NCBI GenBank assembly: GCA_963794615.1
Contig: CAWCEP010000005.1
Location: forward strand, 372,001 to 436,000
DNA: 64,000 nucleotides
Direction: 5' to 3'
Origin: Chersky-840 sp963794615
GTDB taxonomy: Bacteria; Actinomycetota; Acidimicrobiia; Acidimicrobiales; UBA8190
Shown: piece by piece, positions 50,449-59,547 of the stretch
How the letters are laid out: each line of letters starts with the position of its first letter
How positions within the stretch are numbered: position 1 is the stretch's first letter
Translations under genes and position numbers: made by a program
The notes under the pieces: generated by a model
Told to the model about the DNA's origin: nothing
The model's database searches: none
Seen by the model: the letters and a program-made list of their open reading frames with translations, nothing else

Positions 50449-50460
50449 TAGGGTTTACCC
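50449..50460 (+). promoter_or_regulatory. -10 hexamer TAGGGT ahead of the rhodanese-ThiF gene
   Basis: TAGGGT at 50449-50454 ends six bases before an ATG at 50461, and 56 bases before the rhodanese-ThiF GTG. Confidence 0.45.
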
Positions 50461-50535
50461 ATGGGGCGGCAGGGGCCTGTCGTAGCCGTGAACCGGAAGG
50501 TCGTGATGTCGTGGCCAGTGCCAGAGAGCTGTTGA
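50461..50535 (+). CDS. Possible 24-residue leader peptide
   Basis: An ATG at 50461, placed exactly as a leaderless start after TAGGGT, opens 24 codons ending TGA 50533-50535 and overlaps the start of the rhodanese-ThiF gene. It may be a translated leader. Alternatively, one missing base would join it in frame as the true N-terminus of the main protein. Confidence 0.25.
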   Translation: MGRQGPVVAVNRKVVMSWPVPESC

Positions 50536-51690
50536 CCCAGGCCAAGTCGGCGATCCGCGAGGCCAAGGCCGACGACGTCCAGCCCCGGCTCGACGAGGAC
50601 GGGGTGGTGTGGCTCGACGTACGCGAGCCCGACGAGTACGAGCAGGGTGCCATCCCCGGAGCGGTGCACCTTCCCCGAGGCCAACTCGAGTTCTCGGTCG
50701 AGGGCAGGATCCCCGACAAGTCGACGCCGGTCGTCGTGTACTGCGCCGCCGGGGTCCGTTCGGCCTTCGCGGCGAAGACCATGACCGACCTCGGGTACAC
50801 CGACGTGGTGTCGCTCGTCGGCGGGTTCAACCGCTGGAAGGACGAGGGCCGTCCCTGGAAGACGCCGCGGACCCTGACCCCCGAGCAGCGCAACCGTTAC
50901 CAGCGCCACCTGCTCGTCAACGAGGTGGGGGAGGAGGGCCAGCTCAAGCTGCTCGACTCGCGCGTCCTGCTCCTCGGGCGCGGGCGGCCTCGGCTCACCC
51001 GCCGCCCTCTACCTGGCCGCGGCCGGGGTGGGCACCATCGGGATCATCGACATGGACGTGGTGGACGCCTCGAACCTCCAGCGCCAGATCCTGCACTCGA
51101 TGGACCGCATCGGCGAGCGCAAGGTGGACTCCGCCAAGAAGACCCTCACGGCACTCAACCCCGACGTCGACGTCGTGACCTACGACGTGCGGCTCGGCGC
51201 CGACAACATCCTCGACATCATCGACGGCTACGACCTCATCGTCGACGGGACCGACAACTTCCCCACCCGGTACTTGGTCAACGACGCCTCGTTGCTCAAG
51301 CGCATTCCCGTCGTCCACGGCTCGATCTTCCGCTTCGAGGGCCAGGCCACGGTGTTCGACCCGTACAACGGGCCGTGCTACCGGTGCATGATCCCCGAGC
51401 CGCCGCCGGCCGAGCTGGCGCCGTCGTGCGCCGAGGCGGGTGTGCTCGGCGTCCTGCCCGGCATCATCGGGTCGATCCAGGCCGTCGAGGCCATCAAGAT
51501 GCTCCTCGGGATCGGCGATCCCCTCGTCGGGCGCCTGCTCGCCTACGACGCCCTCGAGGAGTCGTTCCGGACCTTCAAGGTTCGGCGCGACCCGCTGTGC
51601 CCGGCGTGTGGCGAGAACGCGGCGCCCATCGTGATCGCCGAGTACGACGACCTGTGCATGCCCCACACGCTGGCGGCGCCCGGATCCTGA
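50511..51690 (+). CDS. Rhodanese-ThiF/MoeB sulfurtransferase-adenylyltransferase, frame broken near 50980
   Basis: About 392 residues. An N-terminal rhodanese domain (residues about 15-125) has Trp-Leu-Asp-Val-Arg-Glu-Pro-Asp-Glu-Tyr and the active Cys loop Tyr-Cys-Ala-Ala-Gly-Val-Arg-Ser. A ThiF/MoeB E1-like domain follows from Arg-Tyr-Gln-Arg-His-Leu-Leu. One extra base near 50980 disrupts the Gly-Ala-Gly-Gly-Leu-Gly-Ser-Pro nucleotide loop; after it come Asp-Met-Asp-Val-Val-Asp, Asn-Leu-Gln-Arg-Gln and the zinc Cys pairs (Cys-Tyr-Arg-Cys, Cys-Pro-Ala-Cys). It should activate a ThiS/MoaD-like sulfur carrier. The domain order is the reverse of MoeZ, where rhodanese is C-terminal. Confidence 0.85.
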
Positions 51691-51755
51691 TCGCCCGCAG
51701 GGATACAGCGCCGGGACGAGGGCCCCGGGAGTGGGCGTTGGCAGCCCTCATTCCG

Positions 51756-51768
51756 TAACCTGGGTCAT
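51756..51768 (+). promoter_or_regulatory. -10 hexamer TAACCT for a leaderless start
   Basis: TAACCT at 51756-51761 ends seven bases before GTG 51769. Confidence 0.5.
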
Positions 51769-53351
51769 GTGAGCGACGAGGTACGCCGGACCGATTCGGG
51801 CATCGAGATCGAGCCCGTCTACGGCCCCGACGACCTCGAGGGCTGGGATCCCGACAGCCGCCTGGGCCAGCCCGGCCAGCCTCCCTACACGCGGGGCATC
51901 TATCCCTCGATGTACCGGGGTCGGCTGTGGACCATGCGCCAGTACGCCGGGTTCGGCACCGCCGAGGACACCAACGAGCGGTTCAAGTTCCTCCTGGGGG
52001 CGGGCCAGACGGGCCTGTCGTGCGCCTTCGACCTCCCCACCCAGATGGGACTGGACTCCGACCACCCCCGGGCCGAGGGCGAGGTCGGCAAGGTCGGGGT
52101 GGCCATCGACTCGCTCGCCGACATGCGGCTCCTGCTGGCGGGCCTCCCCCTCGACAAGGTCACGACGTCGATGACCATCAACGCCACCGCCGCCATCCTG
52201 CTGTTGTTCTACGAGCTCGTGGCCGAGGAGCAGGGAGTGGCGCCCGACGCCCTGGGCGGCACCATCCAGAACGACATCCTGAAGGAGTACGTGGCGCGCG
52301 GCACCTACATCTACCCGCCGCGCGCCTCGATGCGACTCATCACCGACACCTTCGCCTACTGCGCGCGAGCGCATGCCCAACTGGAACAGCATCTCGATCT
52401 CGGGGTACCACATCCGCGAGGCGGGCTCCACCGCGGTCCAGGAGATCGCCTTCACGCTCGCCGACGGCATCGCCTACGTGGAAGCGGCGCTGGCGGCGGG
52501 ACTGGGCGTCGACGCCTTCGCGCCCCGGCTGTCGTTCTTCTGGAACGCCCACAACAACCTCTTCGAAGAGGTGGCGAAGTACCGCGCCGCCCGCCGCATG
52601 TGGGCCAAGATCATGACCGAGCGCTTCGGCGCCCAGGACGAGCGGTCCAAGCTGCTTCGCTTCCACACCCAGACCGGCGGGTCGACCCTCACGGCCCAGC
52701 AGCCCGAGGTCAACATCGTCCGCGTCACCCTCCAGGCGCTCGCCGCGGTGATGGGGGGGACCCAGAGCCTGCACACCAACGGCTTCGACGAGGCCCTCGG
52801 GCTGCCCACCACCAACGCGGCCAAGATCGCCCTGCGCACCCAGCAGGTCATCGGGTACGAGTCCGGGGTTCCCGACACCGTCGACCCGTTGGCGGGGTCG
52901 TACTTCGTGGAGCGCCTCACCGACGAGGTGGAGACCGCGGCGTGGGGCTACCTCGAGCGCATCGACGCCCTGGGTGGGGCCGTGGCCGCCATCGAGGCCC
53001 GCTTCATGCAGGGTGAGATCGAGATGGCCGCCTACGAGTTCGCCAAGGCGGTCGACGACGGCGAGAAGATCGTGGTGGGGGTGAACCGCTTCACCGACGA
53101 CGGCGCCGAGCCCACCGAGGTCTTCCCCATCGACCCCGCCCAGCAGCGGGCCCAGATCGAGCGCACCCGGCACGGTCCGGGCCGAGCGCGACCAGCCCGC
53201 CGTGGACGCCGCGCTGGCCGACGTGGCGGCCGCGGCCCGGGGCACGCAGAACCTCCTCGTCCCCATGCGCGAGGCCCTGCACCGCATGGCGACGCTGGGC
53301 GAGGTCTCCGACGTCCTGCGCGAGGTGTTCGGGGTCTACCAGCCCAGCTGA
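51769..53351 (+). CDS. Methylmalonyl-CoA mutase-type large subunit (no B12 domain), frame broken twice
   Basis: About 527 residues. The TIM-barrel substrate domain of a B12-dependent acyl-CoA mutase: Tyr-Pro-Ser-Met-Tyr-Arg-Gly-Arg-Leu-Trp-Thr-Met-Arg-Gln-Tyr-Ala-Gly, Gly-Leu-Ser-Cys-Ala-Phe-Asp-Leu-Pro-Thr-Gln-Met-Gly, and Ile-Ser-Ile-Ser-Gly-Tyr-His-Ile-Arg-Glu-Ala-Gly. The Tyr of Arg-Gln-Tyr and the Arg of Val-Ala-Arg-Gly-Thr-Tyr match, by my recollection, the residues of methylmalonyl-CoA mutase and not isobutyryl-CoA mutase. No cobalamin-binding domain follows, so a separate small subunit must exist outside the window. Single-base insertions near 52365 and 53175 break the frame; the ends read as normal family sequence. 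Confidence 0.85.
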
Positions 53352-53366
53352 CCGGCGCGCCCGGGC

Positions 53367-54551
53367 TCAGCCGGTGCGTGACAGCAGGTGACTGCGCAAC
53401 GCCTCGTCGGTGGCGGCGTCGACCGCCGTCCACGCCAAGCCGACGGTGCCGTCGAACACGGCCTGTTCGGCCGAGGGCCCGAGGCACGCGGCGGCGAACT
53501 CGGCCTGGTGGTTGACCGCACCGTGGCTGTCGATGCCGATCATGGGGTGGATCGACGGCACGGCCAGCGAGATGTTCGCCATGTCGGTCGAGATGGTGGG
53601 ACGCGCCTCGGGGCGTTCGTCGGCCCGGTAGCGCCGGCCGAGCTCCTCGGCGTTTCGCCGCCAGGCGTCGAGGAGGAGGTCGTCGACCACCATGTGCGAA
53701 TAGGTGGGGGCCAGGTCGCTGATCTCGAGCGAGCATCCCGTGGCGAGGGCACCCGCTTCGAAGCAGCGTTCGATGCGCGGCCGCAGCACGGCCAGGGCGT
53801 CGAGCGACGGCGCCCGCACCATGAAGCGGCCGGTGGTCTCCTCGGGCACGACATTGGGAGCGTCGCCACCCTTGGTCACGATGCCGTGGACCTGGTCGCC
53901 GCGCCGCAGGTGCTGGCGGATGAGGCCGATGCCGACCTGGGCGACGGTGAAGGCGTCGGCCGCGTTCACCCCCTGCTCCGGTGACGCCGAGGCGTGCGCG
54001 GCGCGGCCCGTGTACCGCACCTCGATGTGGTCGACGGCGAGGCAGGTGACCGCCAGCCGGTCCTCGGGCCAGGGGTGGACCATCATGGCGGCGTGGACGC
54101 CGTCGAAGGCGCCCCGTTCCAGGAGCAGGACCTTGCCGCCGCCCCCCTCCTCGGCGGGCGTGCCGAGCACGGTGACGGTGAGGCCCAGGTCGTCGGCCAC
54201 ACCCGCCAACGCCATCCCCGCCCCCAGTGACGACGCCGCGATGAGGTTGTGGCCGCAGGCGTGGCCCACGGCCGGCAGCGCGTCGTACTCGGCGCAGATG
54301 ACGATCGACAACGGCCCCGAGCCCACCCGGGCCTCCACCGCCGTGGGCAGGTCGTAGGCGCCGCGCTCGACCTCGAAGCCCGCACCGTCGAGCATCTCCG
54401 CGATGCGCTGCGAGGCGCGGCGCTCCTCGAAGCACAGCTCGGGCTCGTCGTGGACGGCCCGGCTCAGCCCGACCAGGGCGGGCTGGAGGCCCTCGGCCGC
54501 CCGACGGGCGGCGCGCTTGGCCGCGCTGGCGCCGGCCGTGGCCCCGCTCAT
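53367..54551 (-). CDS. M20 family metallo-amidohydrolase
   Basis: A 394-residue M20D-like amidohydrolase. The first metal region reads Ala-Val-Gly-His-Ala-Cys-Gly-His-Asn, followed by the Glu pair in Pro-Ala-Glu-Glu-Gly-Gly-Gly-Gly-Lys. The lid domain contains Gly-Arg-Ala-Ala-His-Ala-Ser-Ala-Ser-Pro, and the C-terminal ligand is in Ser-His-Gly-Ala-Val-Asn-His. It probably hydrolyses an N-acyl or aminobenzoyl-glutamate-like amide; substrate not determinable. It follows the biotin carboxylase gene on the same strand with 19 bases between them, so they may form one operon. Confidence 0.88.
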   Translation of the reverse strand: MSGATAGASAAKRAARRAAEGLQPALVGLSRAVHDEPELCFEERRASQRIAEMLDGAGFEVERGAYDLPTAVEARVGSGPLSIVICAEYDALPAVGHACGHNLIAASSLGAGMALAGVADDLGLTVTVLGTPAEEGGGGKVLLLERGAFDGVHAAMMVHPWPEDRLAVTCLAVDHIEVRYTGRAAHASASPEQGVNAADAFTVAQVGIGLIRQHLRRGDQVHGIVTKGGDAPNVVPEETTGRFMVRAPSLDALAVLRPRIERCFEAGALATGCSLEISDLAPTYSHMVVDDLLLDAWRRNAEELGRRYRADERPEARPTISTDMANISLAVPSIHPMIGIDSHGAVNHQAEFAAACLGPSAEQAVFDGTVGLAWTAVDAATDEALRSHLLSRTG

Positions 54552-54570
54552 CCCGTGCTCATGAGACCGG

Positions 54571-56328
54571 TCATTCGATCACGACGATGACGTCGCCGGG
54601 CCCGACCGAGTCGCCCGCCGCCACATTGACCTCTTTGACGGTGCCGGCCTTCTCGGCGGTGATGGCGTTCTCCATCTTCATGGCCTCGAGCAGGACCACC
54701 GTCTCGTTGACGTCGACGGTGTCTCCCGGGGCCACGAGGACCTTGACGATGGTGCCCTGCATGGGGGCCACGACCGAGCCCGACCCCGAGCCCGCCACCG
54801 TCGCTCTCGGCTTGTGCGGCCGGGTGCCACCGCGCGCTGCGCCCCCGCTCGACGCGTCGGGGACCCACAGCCGCACCTGGTAGCGGCGACCGTCGACCTC
54901 GGCGGTGACCTCGCGCAGGACACGGGAGGCGGCGTCGTCGGGGTCCGACGCAGCCGTACCGGCCGACGGAACCGGGAGCAACGCGGCCAGGTCGAGGCGG
55001 TCCTCCACCCAGCGCGTCGAATGGCGCCCCGCCACGAAGTCCGGGTGCGACAGGATGACGACGTCGGCCGGGATGGTGGTGGCGATGCCGGTGACGACCG
55101 TTTCTCCCAGGGCGCGCAGCATGCGTCGACGAGCCGACTCGCGCTCGGGGCCCCACACGATCAGCTTGGCGACGAGATTGTCGTAGAACTGGCTCACGGT
55201 GTCGCCCGATTCGTAGCCGGCGTCGAGCCGCACGCCGGGGCCACCCGGGGGCCGGAACGTGGCGATGGTGCCGGGGGAGGGGACGAAGCGCCCACCGGCG
55301 GGGTCCTCGGCGTTGATCCGGACCTCGATGGCGTGCCCGTTGCGCTGCACGTCGTCCTGGGTGAAGCCGAGCGCGTCACCTGCCGCGATGCGCAGCTGCC
55401 ACTCGACGAGGTCGAGCCCCGTGACCATCTCGGTCACGGGGTGCTCCACCTGCAAACGGGTGTTCATCTCCAAGAAGTAGAACTCGCCCCCCTCGTAGAG
55501 GAACTCCACCGTGCCGGCGTTGACGTAGCCGCACGCCCGGGCGACGGTGACGGCGGCGGCGCCCATGGCCCGGCGCACGTCGTCGGGGAAATCGGCGGCC
55601 GGGCTCTCCTCGATGAGCTTCTGGTGCCGGCGTTGCGGTGAGCAGTCACGCTCGCCGAGCCACAGGGTGTTGCCGTGGGTATCGGCGATGACCTGCATCT
55701 CGATGTGGCGGGGCCACTCGAGGTACCGCTCCACGTAGATCTCGGGCCGGCCGAAGTAGGACTGCGCCTCGCGCTGGGCCGACTCGACGGCCTCGGCGAC
55801 CTCGTCGGGCGACGACACCACCTTCATGCCGCGCCCACCGCCGCCGTAGGCGGCCTTGATCGCCACCGGCCATCCGACCGCGGCGGCGAACTCGGTCACC
55901 TGGGCGGGGTCGGTGATGGGCTCGGTGCGGCCCGGGACCCCCGACACGCCGACCGCTTCGGCGGCCCGGCGCGAGCTGATCTTGTCGCCCATGATCTCGA
56001 TGGCCTCGGGGGGAGGCCCGATGAACGTCACTCCCACCGAGGTGATGGCCCGGGCGAAGTCGGTGTTCTCGGAGAAGAACCCGTACCCGGGGTGCACGGC
56101 GTCGGCGCCGCTGCGGGTGATGGCGTCGAGGATGGCGTCGGTGTTGAGGTAGCTCTCGGCCGCGCTCTGGCCCCCGAGGGGATAGGCCTCGTCGGCCATG
56201 CGGACGTGCATGGCGTCGCGATCGAGCTCGGAGTACACCGCCACCGTGGCGATGCCCAGCTCCCGGCAGGTGCGGATGACCCGCACCGCGATCTCGGCGC
56301 GGTTGGCGATGAGGACCTTCTGGAACAC
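54571..56328 (-). CDS. Acyl-CoA carboxylase alpha subunit (biotin carboxylase plus BCCP)
   Basis: A 585-residue biotin carboxylase with C-terminal biotin carrier domain, the alpha chain of acetyl-/propionyl-CoA carboxylases (AccA3/PccA type). It starts Val-Phe-Gln-Lys-Val-Leu-Ile-Ala-Asn-Arg-Ala-Glu-Ile-Ala. The ATP-grasp glycine loop is Gly-Gly-Gly-Gly-Arg-Gly-Met-Lys, and Glu-Met-Asn-Thr-Arg-Leu-Gln-Val-Glu-His supplies catalytic residues. The biotinyl Lys is in Glu-Ala-Met-Lys-Met-Glu near residue 551. The GTG at 56328 follows GAAAGG. The carboxyltransferase partner is outside the window. Divergent birA next door attaches the biotin, and the mutase upstream would use the propionyl-CoA branch product. 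Confidence 0.95.
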   Translation of the reverse strand: MFQKVLIANRAEIAVRVIRTCRELGIATVAVYSELDRDAMHVRMADEAYPLGGQSAAESYLNTDAILDAITRSGADAVHPGYGFFSENTDFARAITSVGVTFIGPPPEAIEIMGDKISSRRAAEAVGVSGVPGRTEPITDPAQVTEFAAAVGWPVAIKAAYGGGGRGMKVVSSPDEVAEAVESAQREAQSYFGRPEIYVERYLEWPRHIEMQVIADTHGNTLWLGERDCSPQRRHQKLIEESPAADFPDDVRRAMGAAAVTVARACGYVNAGTVEFLYEGGEFYFLEMNTRLQVEHPVTEMVTGLDLVEWQLRIAAGDALGFTQDDVQRNGHAIEVRINAEDPAGGRFVPSPGTIATFRPPGGPGVRLDAGYESGDTVSQFYDNLVAKLIVWGPERESARRRMLRALGETVVTGIATTIPADVVILSHPDFVAGRHSTRWVEDRLDLAALLPVPSAGTAASDPDDAASRVLREVTAEVDGRRYQVRLWVPDASSGGAARGGTRPHKPRATVAGSGSGSVVAPMQGTIVKVLVAPGDTVDVNETVVLLEAMKMENAITAEKAGTVKEVNVAAGDSVGPGDVIVVIE

Positions 56329-56409
56329 GCAGCGCCTTTCCCAAGAGAGCCGTCCACGACAGAGGCCGTTCGGCATTCAGATGACGGACCACCACACTGG
56401 CACGGCCCG

Positions 56410-56422
56410 TAGGGTGGGTGCC
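56410..56422 (+). promoter_or_regulatory. -10 hexamer TAGGGT for leaderless birA
   Basis: TAGGGT at 56410-56415 ends seven bases before ATG 56423. Confidence 0.5.
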
Positions 56423-57343
56423 ATGTGCGCCGAGGGCCCGCGCCGGGCAGAACCGGCGCCGCCCGGTGCGGCCGTGCCGTTCACCACGGCGCCCGCGCCC
56501 GCCGGCACCCGCTTCGGGCCCGTGCGGCGCTTCGCCGAGATCGACTCCACCAACCGCTACCTGCTCGACGAGGCGCGTGGCGGCGCTGCCGAGGGTGCCG
56601 TGGCCGTCGCCGACTATCAGAGCGCGGGCCGGGGCCGCCTGGGCCGGCGCTGGGAGGCGCCGCCGGGATCGAACCTGTTGATGTCGGTGCTCCTGAGACC
56701 CCGCCTCGCCATCGACGAGCTCCACCTCTGCACCGTGGCGGTGGCGCTCGCCGCCGCCGACGGGTGCGAGGCGGGCGCGGCGGTGGTGCCCGACCTCAAG
56801 TGGCCCAACGACCTCATGGTCGGTGAGCGCAAGCTCGGGGGCATCCTGGCCGAAGCCCTGCCGGACGGGACCGGAGAAGGCAGCGCAGAAATCGACGGGA
56901 AGGCTCCCGCCGTGGTCGTCGGGCTCGGGCTCAACGTCGGTTGGCCACCCCCCGACCCGGCACCGGGCTCGGGAGAAGAGGAGGACCCGGGAACAGGGGG
57001 TTCACCGGCGTCGGCACGCGCCGAGGTGCTCCGGACGGCCACGTCGATCCGGCGCCAAGTACCGACCGCACTCGAGCCGATGGCCCTCCTGGCGTTGATC
57101 CTGCACGCGCTCGAGCCCCGGCTCGTGGACCTCGCCGATCCTGAAGGACGCCGACGGTTGACGGCGGAGTACCGGCGTCGTTGCGACACCGTGGGCAGGG
57201 CGGTGCGGGTCTCTCTTTCCGGCGAGGTGTTCACGGGGACGGCGATCGACATCACCCCCGAGGGTCACCTGGTGGTGGACACAGGGTCGGGGGCGAGGAC
57301 GGTGGCCGCCGGCGACGTCGTGCACCTGCGGGGTGAGGGTTGA
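56423..57343 (+). CDS. birA: Biotin-protein ligase, monofunctional
   Basis: A 306-residue biotin-[acetyl-CoA-carboxylase] ligase. The biotinoyl-AMP loop Gly-Arg-Gly-Arg-Leu-Gly-Arg-Arg-Trp, the Lys-Trp-Pro-Asn-Asp motif and the Lys-Leu-Gly-Gly-Ile-Leu motif are present, with a C-terminal SH3-like domain ending Ala-Gly-Asp-Val-Val-His-Leu. There is no N-terminal helix-turn-helix, so it does not act as the biotin repressor. A Pro/Gly/Glu-rich insertion of about 25 residues follows the catalytic core. It is divergent from the biotin-carrying carboxylase subunit it modifies. Confidence 0.93.
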   Translation: MCAEGPRRAEPAPPGAAVPFTTAPAPAGTRFGPVRRFAEIDSTNRYLLDEARGGAAEGAVAVADYQSAGRGRLGRRWEAPPGSNLLMSVLLRPRLAIDELHLCTVAVALAAADGCEAGAAVVPDLKWPNDLMVGERKLGGILAEALPDGTGEGSAEIDGKAPAVVVGLGLNVGWPPPDPAPGSGEEEDPGTGGSPASARAEVLRTATSIRRQVPTALEPMALLALILHALEPRLVDLADPEGRRRLTAEYRRRCDTVGRAVRVSLSGEVFTGTAIDITPEGHLVVDTGSGARTVAAGDVVHLRGEG

Positions 57344-57456
57344 TCGTCCCCGACCGACCGTCCTCGGCACCCTGGCCGTTCCCCCGGTAGGCACAGGAAC
57401 CCCGTGCGCACCAGGAAAACGCGTCTCCCTCACCAGGTGGGCCTGGGCGCCCGGTC

Positions 57457-57471
57457 TACGATTGACCCACC
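57457..57471 (+). promoter_or_regulatory. -10 hexamer TACGAT upstream of rmlB
   Basis: TACGAT at 57457-57462 ends nine bases before ATG 57472, giving a leader of a few bases at most. Confidence 0.4.
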
Positions 57472-58527
57472 ATGAAAGTGCTCGTCACCGGCGGTGCAGG
57501 CTTTATCGGGTCCAATTTCGTCCGTTACTGGGTGGAACAGCACCCCGGCGACACCGTGGTGGCCTATGACGCCCTGACCTACGCCGGCAACCGGCCCAAC
57601 CTCGCCGACGTCGAGGACAGGATCAGCTTCGTCCACGCCGATGTCTGTGACGGCGACGTCGCCCTGGCGACCCTGCGGGCCCACGACATCGACACCATCG
57701 TCCATTTCGCGGCCGAGTCCCACAACAGCCTGGCCGTGCTCGACCCGGGCCGCTTCTTCCGTACCAACGTGCTCGGGACCCAGGCCATGCTCGAGGCCGC
57801 CCGCCACGCCGGGGTGACCCGGTTCCACCACATCTCCACCTGCGAGGTCTACGGCGACCTCGCCCTCGACTCCGACGATGCCTTCACCGAGGACCACCCG
57901 TACCGGCCCCGCACGCCGTACAACGCGTCCAAGGCGGGGGCCGACCACGCCGTGCGCGCCTACGTCGAGACCTACGGGTTGGCGGCGACCATCACCAACT
58001 GCTCGAACAACTACGGCCCCTTCCAGTTCCCCGAGAAGGTGATCCCCCTCTTCGCCGCCCACGCCCTCGACGACCGGCCCCTGCCCCTGTACGAGTCGAC
58101 CGCGAACAAGCGAGAGTGGCTGCACGTCCTCGACCACTGCCGGGCCGTCGAGGCCGTCCTCGAGCGCGGCCAGGTCGGCGAGACCTACCACGTCGGGAGC
58201 GGCATCGAAGCGAGTATCGAGGAGATCGCCGACGCCGTGCTGCGCACGCTCGGGAAGCCGCAATCGCTCAAGAAGATCGTCCCCGACCGTCCCGGCCACG
58301 ACCGGCGCTATCTCCTCGACTGCACCAAGATCACCAAGGAGCTCGGCTGGGCCCCCACCATCGGATTCGAGGACGGGATCGCTGACACGGTGCGGTGGTA
58401 CGCGGACCACCGCAGCTGGTGGGAGCCGCTCATGGACCGTGCCCCCGTGGTGGAGTCGTCGTGGGGCGAGGGCGCCGAGCCCGGCCCGGTGGGTGACGGG
58501 TCGCCGGGCGCGTCCGGCTCGCGCTAG
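57472..58527 (+). CDS. rmlB: dTDP-glucose 4,6-dehydratase
   Basis: A 351-residue extended SDR for dTDP-4-keto-6-deoxyglucose, the second step to dTDP-rhamnose. It has the NAD motif Gly-Gly-Ala-Gly-Phe-Ile-Gly, the Tyr-Asn-Ala-Ser-Lys catalytic pair, and Asn-Cys-Ser-Asn-Asn-Tyr-Gly-Pro. The catalytic loop reads Ser-Thr-Cys-Glu-Val-Tyr-Gly where most RmlB enzymes have Ser-Thr-Asp-Glu-Val-Tyr-Gly, so the acid Asp is Cys. I recall this variant in other actinobacterial RmlB-like proteins. An acidic, Gly/Ser-rich tail follows the domain. The rmlD gene follows after 88 bases. Confidence 0.85.
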   Translation: MKVLVTGGAGFIGSNFVRYWVEQHPGDTVVAYDALTYAGNRPNLADVEDRISFVHADVCDGDVALATLRAHDIDTIVHFAAESHNSLAVLDPGRFFRTNVLGTQAMLEAARHAGVTRFHHISTCEVYGDLALDSDDAFTEDHPYRPRTPYNASKAGADHAVRAYVETYGLAATITNCSNNYGPFQFPEKVIPLFAAHALDDRPLPLYESTANKREWLHVLDHCRAVEAVLERGQVGETYHVGSGIEASIEEIADAVLRTLGKPQSLKKIVPDRPGHDRRYLLDCTKITKELGWAPTIGFEDGIADTVRWYADHRSWWEPLMDRAPVVESSWGEGAEPGPVGDGSPGASGSR

Positions 58528-58615
58528 CGCCAGCGCCGGGTGGGTGTGGGCGCGATGAGCGCATGACAGGACGAGCGCGGGTGCACTCGATGGCCGCGAC
58601 GCGCGGACCCACGCT

Positions 58616-59547
58616 ATGAGGGTGCTCGTCACGGGCGCGGGCGGCCAGCTCGGCACCGACCTGGTCGATGCCCTGGCCGGGCGGGTGCCGACGGGGGGAC
58701 GGGCCGGCGACATCGCCACCGGTCGGCTCGGGACGAGGTCCCCGTGCGACGTGACGGCGGCCGATCACGCCCTGCTGGACGTGGCCGACAGGACGGCGGT
58801 GCAGACGATCTTCGAAGCGGTGCGTCCCCAAGTCGTGGTCCACGCCGCGGCCTGGACCGCGGTGGACGCCTGTGAGGGTGACCCCGACCGCGCCTTCGCC
58901 GTCAACGCCATGGGGACCCGCCACGTCGCCGAGGCGGCTCGACGCGGTCGGCGCGCACGTGGTCTACGTGTCGACCGACTACGTCTTCGACGGCACCTCG
59001 CCGCGTCCCTACGTCGAATGGGACGCGCCCAACCCGATGTCGGTGTACGGGCGGAGCAAGCTGGGTGGGGAGCTGGAGCTCGATCCCGGCTCGACGGTGG
59101 TACGCACGTCGTGGGTGTGCGGCGCCCACGGCGCCAACATGGTGCGCACCGTGCTGCGCCTGGCGGCCCGGCCCGGCCCGTTGCGGTTCGTCGACGACCA
59201 GTGGGGGAGCCCGACCTTCACCGCCGATCTGGCCGGGGTCCTGGCCGTGCTCGGCACCGAGCGCCTTCCCGGCACGTTCCACGTGACCAACTCGGGGGTG
59301 ACGTCGTGGCACGGCTTCGCCCAGGCCGTCCTCGCCGTCGCCGGTCACGACCCGGCACGCGTGGAACCCATCGCCACCGCCGAGCTCGACCCGCCCCGCC
59401 CCGCTCCCCGCCCCGCCAACTCGGCGCTCGACAACGCCGCCCTCCGGCTCATGGGGATGGAGCCGCTGCCGCACTGGCACGACGCCTTGGAGCGCCTGGT
59501 GGAGCGCGATCGAGCCCGTTTCGGCGTCGGCCAAGGAGGCACGGTGA
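58616..59547 (+). CDS. rmlD: dTDP-4-dehydrorhamnose reductase, frame broken near 58935
   Basis: About 310 residues in two frames. Before the break: Gly-Ala-Gly-Gly-Gln-Leu-Gly and Val-Val-His-Ala-Ala-Ala-Trp-Thr-Ala-Val-Asp. After it: Tyr-Val-Ser-Thr-Asp-Tyr-Val-Phe-Asp-Gly, Tyr-Gly-Arg-Ser-Lys and Arg-Thr-Ser-Trp-Val-Cys-Gly. These are all RmlD motifs, so one extra base near 58935 is the simplest explanation. The second frame has no stop and runs into the ugd gene, which has its own AAGGAGG site. A TGA at 59545 overlapping the ugd GTG (GTGA) would be the natural end if one more base is extra. The reductase forms dTDP-L-rhamnose. Confidence 0.8.
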
